Shown: positions 1-5,798 of the stretch, piece after piece
Position numbering within the stretch: the first letter of the stretch is position 1
How the letters are laid out: each line of letters opens with the position of its first letter
Source: Alphaproteobacteria bacterium
GTDB taxonomy: Bacteria; Pseudomonadota; Alphaproteobacteria; Micropepsales; Micropepsaceae
Length of the DNA stretch: 5,798 nt
Direction: 5' to 3'
Assembly: GCA_028869725.1 (NCBI GenBank)
Contig: JAGWRJ010000403.1
Location: 1 to 5,798 of the forward strand
Made by a program: the position numbers and the translations under genes
Notes under the pieces: generated by a model
Told to the model about the DNA's origin: nothing
What the model saw: the letters and a program-made list of their open reading frames with translations, nothing else
Database searches by the model: none

Positions 1-1257
1 GAAAGCCTCGCGCATCTGCTCTCCAGCGAGCATGGTAAGGTCATCGCCGATTCGAAGGGCGACATCCAGCGCGGGCTCGAAGTCGTGGAATTCGCCTGCG
101 GCATTCCCCATGCGCAGAAGGGCGAATATACCCAGGGCGCCGGGCCTGGCATCGACGTCTACTCGATGCGCCAGCCGATCGGCATCGGCGCCGGCATCAC
201 CCCGTTCAACTTCCCCGGCATGATTCCGTTGTGGATGGGCGCGGTCGCGGTGGCCTGTGGCAATGCCTTCATCCTCAAACCCTCCGAGCGGACGCCGTCT
301 GTACCGGTGCGACTTGCCCAGCTGATGCTCGAGGCGGGCGTGCCCAAGGGTATTCTGAATGTCGTGCATGGCGACAAGGAGGTCGTGGATGCTATTTTGG
401 AGCATCCCGAGATCCGGGCCGTCAGCTTTGTCGGTTCGTCCGAGATCGCGTCCTACGTGTACGCACGCGGCACTGCCCATGGCAAACGCGTACAGGCCAT
501 GGGGGGCGCCAAGAACCATGCCATCGTTCTGCCCGATGCGGATATCACACGGGCCAGCAAGGATATCATCGGCGCAGCATATGGCTCGGCCGGAGAGCGC
601 TGCATGGCCCTTCCTGTTGTTGTTCCCGTCGGCCAGAGTACCGCCGATCAGCTACGCGCATGCCTGACTGAGATGATCGGGAGCCTGAAAGTGGGTGCCT
701 CGAACGACCCTTCGGCACATTATGGCCCGGTGGTCAGCGCCGCACACAAGGCGCGGATCGAGTGTCATATTCAAACCGCTATCGACGAAGGTGCCGAGCT
801 GGTGGTGGACGGCCGTGGCCTGACCCTACAGGGTTATGAAGGTGGCTTTTTCGTCGGTCCGACCCTTTTTGACCGGGTGACGCTAGGGATGCGCACCTAT
901 CAGGAGGAGATCTTCGGACCAGTCCTACAGATTGTCCGGGCCGGCAGCTTCGAGGAGGCGCTTCGCCTGCCGTCGGAGCACCAGTACGGCAATGGTGTTG
1001 CGGTATTCACCCGCAATGGAGGCGCCGCACGGGAGTTCGCGTCGCGGGTGAATGTCGGGATGGTGGGCATCAATGTGCCGATTCCGGTTCCGGTCGCCTA
1101 TCACACCTTTGGCGGCTGGAAGCGGTCGGCCTTCGGCGACGTCAACCAGCACGGGATGGAAGGTGTTCGCTTCTACACCAAGCTAAAAACTGTGACAGCC
1201 CGCTGGCCGGAAGGCGCTCTGGACGAGATCGCGTTCGCCATTCCGACCATGCAGTAG
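1..1257 (+). CDS. mmsA: CoA-acylating methylmalonate/malonate-semialdehyde dehydrogenase, 5' end missing
   Basis: This enzyme oxidises methylmalonate semialdehyde or malonate semialdehyde with NAD+ and CoA, giving propionyl-CoA or acetyl-CoA, in valine, beta-alanine and inositol breakdown; it acts in the cytoplasm. The frame is open from base 1, so the start lies outside the window. 418 codons remain of a family usually near 500 residues, so roughly 80 N-terminal residues are missing. Visible in order (fragment numbering): the RGLEVVEFACG segment near residue 24, Asn70 in PFNFPG (oxyanion hole), LKPSERTP (cofactor binding), FVGSSEIA, GGAKNH near 168 in place of the Glu-containing motif of hydrolytic aldehyde dehydrogenases, and catalytic Cys201 in GERCMALP (codon 601-603). 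The C-terminal FGGWKRSAFGD and GVRFYTKLKTVTARWP blocks are typical of this subfamily and rule out a general aldehyde dehydrogenase. It converges on an omega-aminotransferase gene that could supply its substrate. The sequence cannot distinguish a preference for malonate from methylmalonate semialdehyde. Confidence 0.95.
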   Translation, partial: ESLAHLLSSEHGKVIADSKGDIQRGLEVVEFACGIPHAQKGEYTQGAGPGIDVYSMRQPIGIGAGITPFNFPGMIPLWMGAVAVACGNAFILKPSERTPSVPVRLAQLMLEAGVPKGILNVVHGDKEVVDAILEHPEIRAVSFVGSSEIASYVYARGTAHGKRVQAMGGAKNHAIVLPDADITRASKDIIGAAYGSAGERCMALPVVVPVGQSTADQLRACLTEMIGSLKVGASNDPSAHYGPVVSAAHKARIECHIQTAIDEGAELVVDGRGLTLQGYEGGFFVGPTLFDRVTLGMRTYQEEIFGPVLQIVRAGSFEEALRLPSEHQYGNGVAVFTRNGGAAREFASRVNVGMVGINVPIPVPVAYHTFGGWKRSAFGDVNQHGMEGVRFYTKLKTVTARWPEGALDEIAFAIPTMQ

Positions 1258-1269
1258 GGCGCACCACCC

Positions 1270-1285
1270 GCGCCGAAGACGGCGC
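1270..1285. terminator. GC-rich hairpin between convergent genes, possible weak bidirectional terminator
   Basis: The short gap between the two convergent stop codons holds a perfect 6-bp stem, GCGCCG (1270-1275) and CGGCGC (1280-1285), with the loop AAGA. An alternative 5-bp pairing joins GGCGC at 1258-1262 with GCGCC at 1270-1274. No T-run follows on either strand, so a classical intrinsic terminator is not shown. Its position at a tail-to-tail junction is the main reason to list it. Confidence 0.25.
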
Positions 1286-1299
1286 AGCCATGCGGTTAC

Positions 1300-2622
1300 T
1301 CAGCCAAGGGACCTCAGGCTGCGGCGGACATGTTCGATGATGTCTTCGATGTCCTGACGCTCCGAGATCAGTATCGGCGCGATTGCGATCGTATCTCCGT
1401 TCGAGCGGATAGCCAGGCCCCGCTCATAGGCGGCCAGAAAGAGCGCGTAACCGCGGGTGCCCGGTCCATCCGGATGGGGGGCCAGAGTGAGACCTCCGGC
1501 CAGACCCAGATTGCGGATGTCGGTCACGTAGGGCTCACCTTTGAGGCTGTGCATGGCCTCCTGGAAAAAGGGCGCCAGCGCGTTGGCGCGCGCATAGACT
1601 TCGTCTTCCGCGAGTATCGACTGGGTGGCGAGCCCTGCCGCAACCGCCAGCGGGTGGGCTGAATACGTGTAGCCATGAAAGAACTCGATTCCGCTGCGGC
1701 TCGAATCGAGAATGGTGTCATAGATGTTCTGCGAGGCGATGACGGCGCCCATCGGGACCACTGCATTGTTGATACCCTTGGCCATGGTACAAAGATCCGG
1801 CGTCACCCCGAAATAAGAGGCGCCATTTGCGGCGCCAAGACGACCAAACCCGGTGATAACCTCATCCAGGATGAGCAGGATGCCGTGGCGCTGTGTGATC
1901 TCCCGAAGCTTCTGAAGATAACCCCTTGGTGGAATAAACACGCCGGCAGAGCCGATCACCGGTTCCACAATGACTGCCGCGATGGTCGAGCTGTCATGCA
2001 GGGTGACGAGACTTTCGAGTTCCTGCAGATAGATCGATGGATCGCGGTCCACTTCACCTTTGGTGAAGCTGTCGCTACGGGCATCATAAGGAAACGGCAA
2101 ATGGTCAACGCCGGGCAGGGCAAGGCCAAAGAATTTTCGGTTGTTGGGCATTCCGCCCACAGAAATTCCTCCGAAGCCGACGCCATGATAGCCGTTCACC
2201 CGACCAATGAAGCGCACCCGGCTCGCTTCGCCGCGAGCCCGATGATACGTCAGCGCCATCTTGAGCGCTGTATCGACGGCTTCGGAACCGGAATTTGTGA
2301 AAAAGACATGCTCCAGGCCGGCTGGAAACTGGGCGGCAATGCGTGTCGCCAGATCGAAAGTCTCGGGAATCGCAAAGTTGAAGGCGGGTGAGTAGTCCAG
2401 CTTTCGGACCTGGGCGTTGACCGCTTCGCTAATTTTGGGGTGGCAATGCCCCAGGATCGAACACCACATGCCGGAAAACCCGTCGCGGATCTTGCGCCCG
2501 TCCGAGGTGAAGTAGAACTGACCGGCTGCTCCCGTAATAAAGCGTGGGGCGGCCTTGAAGGCTTTGTTGGGGGTGAAAGGCAGCCAGTAGGACGACAGAT
2601 TGTTGGGAAGTGCGTAGGTCAT
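1300..2622 (-). CDS. omega-amino acid (beta-alanine):pyruvate aminotransferase, class III
   Basis: This is a PLP enzyme of the class III (ornithine/omega) aminotransferases. It resembles the omega-amino acid:pyruvate aminotransferase of Pseudomonas putida, which moves the amino group of beta-alanine and similar omega-amino acids to pyruvate, forming malonate semialdehyde and alanine. The 440 residues match the usual length of about 440-450. Visible features: N-terminal WLPFTPNKAFKAAPR, phosphate-binding TNSGSEAVDTALK (109-121), GYHG with Tyr145 stacking on PLP, ILDEVITGFGR with Asp253 contacting the pyridine nitrogen, the Schiff-base Lys282 in TMAKGINN, FHGYTYSAHP (315-324), and Arg406 near IRSNGDTIAIAP, in the region of the family's substrate-carboxylate arginine. 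The ATG at 2622 follows the upstream stop by 22 nt, with GAGG 9 nt ahead. It appears to be the last gene of the - strand operon. Taurine:pyruvate or other omega-transaminase activity is possible, but the overall match favours beta-alanine. Confidence 0.93.
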   Translation of the reverse strand: MTYALPNNLSSYWLPFTPNKAFKAAPRFITGAAGQFYFTSDGRKIRDGFSGMWCSILGHCHPKISEAVNAQVRKLDYSPAFNFAIPETFDLATRIAAQFPAGLEHVFFTNSGSEAVDTALKMALTYHRARGEASRVRFIGRVNGYHGVGFGGISVGGMPNNRKFFGLALPGVDHLPFPYDARSDSFTKGEVDRDPSIYLQELESLVTLHDSSTIAAVIVEPVIGSAGVFIPPRGYLQKLREITQRHGILLILDEVITGFGRLGAANGASYFGVTPDLCTMAKGINNAVVPMGAVIASQNIYDTILDSSRSGIEFFHGYTYSAHPLAVAAGLATQSILAEDEVYARANALAPFFQEAMHSLKGEPYVTDIRNLGLAGGLTLAPHPDGPGTRGYALFLAAYERGLAIRSNGDTIAIAPILISERQDIEDIIEHVRRSLRSLG

Positions 2623-2631
2623 CGAGGTATG

Positions 2632-2635
2632 CCTC
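2632..2635 (-). promoter_or_regulatory. ribosome binding site of the aminotransferase gene
   Basis: On the - strand, GAGG lies 9 nt before the ATG at 2622, in the 22-nt gap after the FAH-fold gene. A CCTC at 2627-2624 could pair with it across a 4-nt loop (CATA), which would hide the site in a small 4-bp hairpin. Whether that matters is unknown. Confidence 0.5.
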
Positions 2636-2644
2636 AGGAAGCCT

Positions 2645-3814
2645 TCAGTTAGGTTGACGCTGAAGGATATTGGCTATCAGAGCGTTTATGCCGAACATCC
2701 AGGGATCGGTGTGTTCGCAATGGGCAACGGTGTTTTGCAAGCGTCCCAGCCGCTGACTGCTGATCGTGACGATGTCGCCTGGCTTGTGGGTGAAACCCTC
2801 GCCGGGCGTATCGCGATCCTCGGTGGGTGCAAACATTGTCCCGAGGAAGAGCGCAAATCCGTCCGGATAGGCGTGGAAGCTGCCGAAGGCCTGCGCGATC
2901 AGGGCAAGAGGATCACGGCTTATGCGCCGCATGTCGCTGGAGGCGCGAAGATGGAAACCGTCCGGACCGAGGATATCGAGGTCAAGTTGGGCAGCCCTGA
3001 CATCGTCCATGGAAAAATCTTCGCCGAAAAGGCGGATGAATGGGCCGACCGCGCAGGAGGCGTTGTTGTCCTTGGCCTTGCCCAGCAGCAGAGCTGAACG
3101 CCCCTCAAAATCGCGCAGATTGACGTCGTTGCCGAGGGTTGCCCCGCGCGGCTGCCCCCTGGAGTCGCAGATAATGACCACCTCGGGTTCGGGGTTGTTC
3201 CAGATACTGTCGGAACGAATTCCGATCCGATCACCAGTGCCGACCGAGGACAGGGGCGGGCCCTTGGTGAAAATCTCGGCATCTGGGCCAATCGCAACCT
3301 CGAGGTATTGCGACCATAATCCGTCGCGCAGCAGGTCCTGCTTTAACTGGGCCGCTTGCGTGCTTCCGGGCACGATCTGCCGCAGGCCACCACCGAGAGG
3401 ATCGCTGAGCGCTTTGCGGACGCGCATTGCAGCCTGCGGCTCGCCTTTTGCCCGCTCCTCGATGATCCGTTCAAGTGTCGAGGCAGCGAAGGTCACACCG
3501 GCCGCTTTGATGCAATGCAGATCAAGGGGTGACAGCAGGCGCGGCATCGTCGCGGGCACGGCGGTGTCAACGTTTCCTGTGCGCACCGTAACAGTCTCAG
3601 CCGATACCAGTGTCTCACCGGGGCCAATCGCGCCATTCTCGGCGAAGCGCTCCAGAATTCCCGACACGGTGGGGGCAAGGCTATATAAGGACCGCAGTTC
3701 TCCTTCGACAATCGATACTGGTGTTGGTCCCGCGCCAAAATCCAACCGACCCAAAAAGCGGCCCGAGCGCCAATCGGCCGGTAAACAGGTGCTAAACTGC
3801 ATCATTGAGCTCAT
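2645..3814 (-). CDS. fumarylacetoacetate hydrolase-fold protein, probable 2-keto-3-deoxy acid dehydratase type
   Basis: The C-terminal half has the FAH fold, a metal-dependent family of hydrolases, lyases and decarboxylases acting on keto acids. The blocks YLEVAIGPDAEIFTK, WNNPEPEVV, GATLGNDVNLRD, GRSALLLGKAKDNNASC and GPFIRLF resemble, from memory, the 2-keto-3-deoxy-xylonate dehydratase (XylX-type) branch, which forms alpha-ketoglutarate semialdehyde. Likely metal ligands, numbering from the chosen start, are Glu209 and Glu211 (PEPE) and Asp230 (GNDVN), with lysines in GKAKDNN near 246-248. The usual C-terminal FTHKPGD segment is also present. I chose the ATG at 3814 (389 residues): it overlaps the asparaginase stop as ATGA and has GGAG 6 nt upstream. 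A GTG at 3826 and ATGs at 3805 and 3802 are alternatives. No sugar-acid genes are visible nearby, so the true substrate may be another 2-keto acid. The fold is secure; the reaction is not. Confidence 0.85.
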   Translation of the reverse strand: MSSMMQFSTCLPADWRSGRFLGRLDFGAGPTPVSIVEGELRSLYSLAPTVSGILERFAENGAIGPGETLVSAETVTVRTGNVDTAVPATMPRLLSPLDLHCIKAAGVTFAASTLERIIEERAKGEPQAAMRVRKALSDPLGGGLRQIVPGSTQAAQLKQDLLRDGLWSQYLEVAIGPDAEIFTKGPPLSSVGTGDRIGIRSDSIWNNPEPEVVIICDSRGQPRGATLGNDVNLRDFEGRSALLLGKAKDNNASCAVGPFIRLFGEDFSMDDVRAAQLDLDILGPDGFHLRASSDMRRISRDPLALIAQAFGSFHAYPDGFALFLGTMFAPTEDRDTPGEGFTHKPGDIVTISSQRLGRLQNTVAHCEHTDPWMFGINALIANILQRQPN

Positions 3815-4884
3815 TGACTGCTCCACTGGCTGGCCGCTGCGTGCAGATCCATGGCGTCATTCTCGCTAGCGGCGGCACGCGCCCCATGGCCTTCCTGGTG
3901 TTGAACGGTTGCGCAGAAGCGGCTGCGTACCGCCGCGCCTGGCTCCATCAACAGCAGCGTCAGCAGGATCCGCGCCTTGATGCCCGTCAGCCAATCGCCA
4001 TTGAGCAAGCCCCGGCTCAGAAGATCGATCTCGGCGCCGGGGTAGCCATAGGTGTGAGTACATAGAAGACCGTCGGCGGTCCGTGAACACAGAACCACTG
4101 GCAGGCGCGCGGCCTGCGCCTCAAACGCCGGGACCAGGTTCTGCGGCACGTGCCCTGCACCAAAGGCATCGATGACCAGACCATCCAGTCCCAGCTGACA
4201 GATGCGCTCCAGATAAGCGGGATCCTGGTCGAGGCAGATCGGGAGCAACAGCACGTTGGGCCGCGCGCCCGCTTCCGCAATGGAGATCTTGGGCAGCGCC
4301 ACAAGTGGAGGTGCAAAGGCACGGAACCCGCCTTCGTGCAGGCGCCCGCGGATGGGGCGTTCGCCACTGGTAAATGCTGACAGGCGCGTGGTGTGGCTCT
4401 TGCGCACGAAGCGGGCGGCATGGAACACATCGTCGAGCGCAACCACGACCTCGCCCGTCGCCGCGCTGTCGCACAGGAATTCCACGGCAGCCTGGATGTT
4501 GGCCGGCCCGTCGGCGCTTACATGCGAAGCACCGCGCATGGCGCCGGTCACGACGATGTTGATGGGGGCCTGAACGAGCAGTTCGAGTGCAAATGCCGTC
4601 TCTTCAATCGTATCGGTGCCTTGGGTGACGATGATCCCAGTGCAACCGGCGGCATGAAGGGCCTCGATCCGCTTGGCCAGCGCAATCAGATCCCGAAACA
4701 GAATATTGCCGCTCGGCACGTTGCGAAATTCGGAAACTGCCACAGGCCGGGGCAACTCCAAACGGCCAATAACATCTGCAAGGGCGGCCGAACCGGGCGT
4801 CAGATCAAGCGCCCCTCGCTCCTGGCGCATGGCGATGGTTCCGCCGAGGGTCAGAAGGTGAATGTTGGGCTGGATATGCGTCAT
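3811..4884 (-). CDS. cytoplasmic asparaginase (L-asparaginase/glutaminase family)
   Basis: The protein has the N-terminal nucleophile-threonine asparaginase fold, which hydrolyses the side-chain amide of asparagine, and sometimes glutamine or related amides, to the acid plus ammonia. Visible in order (357 residues): LLTLGGTIAM with nucleophile Thr16, Ser58 in VPSGN (substrate binding), TQGTDTIEET with Thr90 and Asp91 of the second catalytic motif, VVTGAMR, SADGPANI, and Lys162 in FVRKSHTT of the Thr-Lys-Asp triad. The C-terminal domain includes LPICLDQDP, GLVIDAFGAGHVP and NGDWLTGIKARILLTLLL. There is no signal peptide, so it should be cytoplasmic. A tail of about 30 residues rich in Ala, Gln and Ser follows the conserved domain. 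The ATG at 4884 puts the GGTIA motif at the normal distance. The open frame runs on to 5022, but a start there would overlap the epimerase gene by over 100 bases. The ribosome site is weak (GGG about 10 nt upstream), so coupling to the upstream gene, which ends 7 nt before, is likely. The true amide substrate is uncertain. Confidence 0.93.
   Translation of the reverse strand: MTHIQPNIHLLTLGGTIAMRQERGALDLTPGSAALADVIGRLELPRPVAVSEFRNVPSGNILFRDLIALAKRIEALHAAGCTGIIVTQGTDTIEETAFALELLVQAPINIVVTGAMRGASHVSADGPANIQAAVEFLCDSAATGEVVVALDDVFHAARFVRKSHTTRLSAFTSGERPIRGRLHEGGFRAFAPPLVALPKISIAEAGARPNVLLLPICLDQDPAYLERICQLGLDGLVIDAFGAGHVPQNLVPAFEAQAARLPVVLCSRTADGLLCTHTYGYPGAEIDLLSRGLLNGDWLTGIKARILLTLLLMEPGAAVRSRFCATVQHQEGHGARAAASENDAMDLHAAASQWSSQ
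3821..3824 (-). promoter_or_regulatory. ribosome binding site that fixes the start of the FAH-fold gene
   Basis: GGAG on the - strand sits 6 nt before the ATG at 3814, inside the last codons of the asparaginase gene. That ATG shares bases with the asparaginase stop (ATGA), the usual arrangement for translational coupling. This favours 3814 over the GTG at 3826, which overlaps the GGAG itself, and over the ATGs at 3805 and 3802, which lack a good site. Confidence 0.6.
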
Positions 4885-4891
4885 CCTGGTC

Positions 4892-5798
4892 TTACCCGCC
4901 CCAAAGCCTCGAGGAAAAACAGTAAAGTCGCCCGTTATCGTAGCGCATGGGATCGGCCCGGTCGTCGACCAGCAGGGCTGGCCCGTCGAGGTCGACATAA
5001 TCGCAAAGGCTGCCCAGAACATAGGCCGGTGCAGCGCCCAGCGAGGTGGGACCGCTGCAGCCCAGCATGACCTTCATTCCGTGGAAGCGGGCGGCCCGTT
5101 CCAGGGCGAGGCCGGGCGTCAGGCCGCCCACCTTGTCGAGCTTGATATTGATCGCCGCGTATTTCCCAACGATGCGATCGAGATCGGCCACCGTCCGGCA
5201 GGATTCATCCGCGCATAGCGGGATCTTGCATCCCAATCCCGCCAACGCGTTATCGGCACCGGCCGGCAGCGGCTGCTCGATCAGTTCAACCCGCGAATCC
5301 AGCAGACCCGGTATAATGTCCGCCAACCCCTGTGCATTCCAGCCCTCATTGGCATCGACAATCAGGCGCGCCGCCGGCGCCGCCTGCCGCACCGCCCGCA
5401 CCCGATCCATATCGTCCTCGCCGCCCAGTTCCAGCCTGAACAGCGGTCGGGTGCGATGGGCCGCCGCCACCGCCGCCATCTTGTCCGGCGTATCGAAATC
5501 CAGCGTGAAGGCGGTCTCGACCGGTTTGACCAATCCGATCCCAGCCAATGCCGCGACGGTGACATAAGATCGATTGGCCTCGATGGCCCAGAACGCGCAA
5601 TCCAGCGCATTGCGCGCCGCGCCGGGCGGCAACGCCGATTGCAGCGTGTCGCGGGCCAGCCCCGAGGAGACCGCGCCTTTCATCGCATCCAGTGCGGTGC
5701 GGACGCTGTCGATCGTTTCACCGAAACGCCGCATCGGCACGCATTCGGCGCGACCGCGCGAATCGCCGTCGCTGATTTCAACGACGATGACATCGACC
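4892..5798 (-). CDS. dipeptide epimerase-like enolase-superfamily enzyme with altered KxK motif, 5' end missing
   Basis: This is a member of the muconate-lactonising subgroup of the enolase superfamily, closest in layout to L-Ala-D/L-Glu (dipeptide) epimerases, which racemise the alpha carbon of dipeptides through a Mg-bound enolate. The frame stays open to the right edge. The codons upstream of the GTG at 5740 encode VVEISDGDSRGRAEC, typical of the family N-terminus, so the real start lies outside. About 301 residues are visible of roughly 320-330. Mg ligands are present: Asp in LIVDANEGW (5354-5356), Glu in ELIEQPLP (5276-5278), Asp in CADES (5207-5209). The lysine of INIKLDKVGG (5141-5143) and the DLDGP motif, which in dipeptide epimerases holds the substrate amino group, are also kept. 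The KxK motif of the second beta strand, usually LKxKLG, reads FRLELG (5429-5437), so both lysines are replaced, by Arg and Glu. GCSGPTSLG also differs from the usual GCMxxTSL. The enzyme may have lost epimerase activity or gained another. It is the first visible gene of the - strand operon. Confidence 0.85.
   Translation of the reverse strand, partial: VDVIVVEISDGDSRGRAECVPMRRFGETIDSVRTALDAMKGAVSSGLARDTLQSALPPGAARNALDCAFWAIEANRSYVTVAALAGIGLVKPVETAFTLDFDTPDKMAAVAAAHRTRPLFRLELGGEDDMDRVRAVRQAAPAARLIVDANEGWNAQGLADIIPGLLDSRVELIEQPLPAGADNALAGLGCKIPLCADESCRTVADLDRIVGKYAAINIKLDKVGGLTPGLALERAARFHGMKVMLGCSGPTSLGAAPAYVLGSLCDYVDLDGPALLVDDRADPMRYDNGRLYCFSSRLWGG

Noticed and set aside
499..519. Missing general-base Glu motif in the aldehyde dehydrogenase
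   Set aside because: GGAKNH at this site is normal for CoA-acylating methylmalonate-semialdehyde dehydrogenases, so it is not a lost catalytic residue.
1675..2391. A 238-codon open frame on the + strand inside the aminotransferase gene
   Set aside because: It lies fully antisense to a well-supported aminotransferase, and the product shows no recognisable motif.
2637..2646. Near-palindrome GGAAGCCTTC over the FAH-fold stop codon
   Set aside because: The arms can pair only with a loop too short to form a hairpin, and no partner repeat is seen elsewhere.
2922..3869. A 315-codon open frame on the + strand opposite the FAH-fold gene
   Set aside because: It is antisense to a gene with clear family motifs, its product is low-complexity Ser/Arg/Pro-rich, and it matches no family I recognise. 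Long antisense frames are common in GC-rich DNA.
4750..4884. Absence of the flexible-loop tyrosine after the GGTIA motif of the asparaginase
   Set aside because: No Tyr is seen in the region matching Tyr25 of the E. coli type II enzyme, but as I recall many bacterial asparaginases with the GGTIAM form also lack it. It looks like a subfamily trait rather than a defect.
4885..5022. N-terminal extension of the asparaginase to a start at 5022
   Set aside because: The extra 46 residues come from the out-of-frame end of the epimerase gene and resemble neither a signal peptide nor the family. The ATG at 4884 puts the catalytic motif at the normal position.
4393..5070. A 225-codon open frame on the + strand spanning the asparaginase/epimerase junction
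   Set aside because: It is antisense to two well-supported genes and crosses their junction; the translation has no domain signal.

Overview
The window looks like ordinary chromosome from a GC-rich Gram-negative bacterium. Remembered similarity of the encoded proteins, above all the methylmalonate-semialdehyde dehydrogenase, suggests an alphaproteobacterium, probably of the Sphingomonadales. That placement is inference; no rRNA or other taxonomic marker is present. Coding density is very high: five genes fill almost all of the window, two of them cut by its edges. I see no tRNA, rRNA, insertion sequence, CRISPR array, phage gene or long repeat.

Layout. On the + strand, 1-1257 holds the last 418 codons of a CoA-acylating methylmalonate/malonate-semialdehyde dehydrogenase (mmsA). 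A gap of about 42 bases with a small GC-rich hairpin separates it from four genes on the - strand that converge on it. In transcription order these are a dipeptide-epimerase-like enolase-superfamily enzyme (5798-4892, start outside the window), a cytoplasmic asparaginase (4884-3811), a fumarylacetoacetate-hydrolase-fold protein resembling 2-keto-3-deoxy sugar-acid dehydratases (3814-2645), and an omega-amino acid:pyruvate aminotransferase (2622-1300). Spacings of 7 nt, a 4-nt ATGA overlap and 22 nt strongly suggest one operon with coupled translation. Its promoter lies beyond the right edge.

Function. The best-supported link is between the aminotransferase and the dehydrogenase. The first would turn beta-alanine or a similar omega-amino acid into malonate semialdehyde (or methylmalonate semialdehyde), and the second would turn that into acetyl-CoA (or propionyl-CoA). 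The asparaginase and epimerase-like protein suggest that amides or small peptides feed the pathway, and the FAH-fold enzyme would process a keto-acid intermediate. This wider pathway is inference.

The most unusual feature is in the epimerase-like protein. The metal ligands and the lysine on one face of the active site are kept, but the KxK motif on the other face reads Arg-Leu-Glu. It may therefore not be a simple dipeptide epimerase. Nothing in the window resembles a defence, mobile or wholly new multi-gene system.
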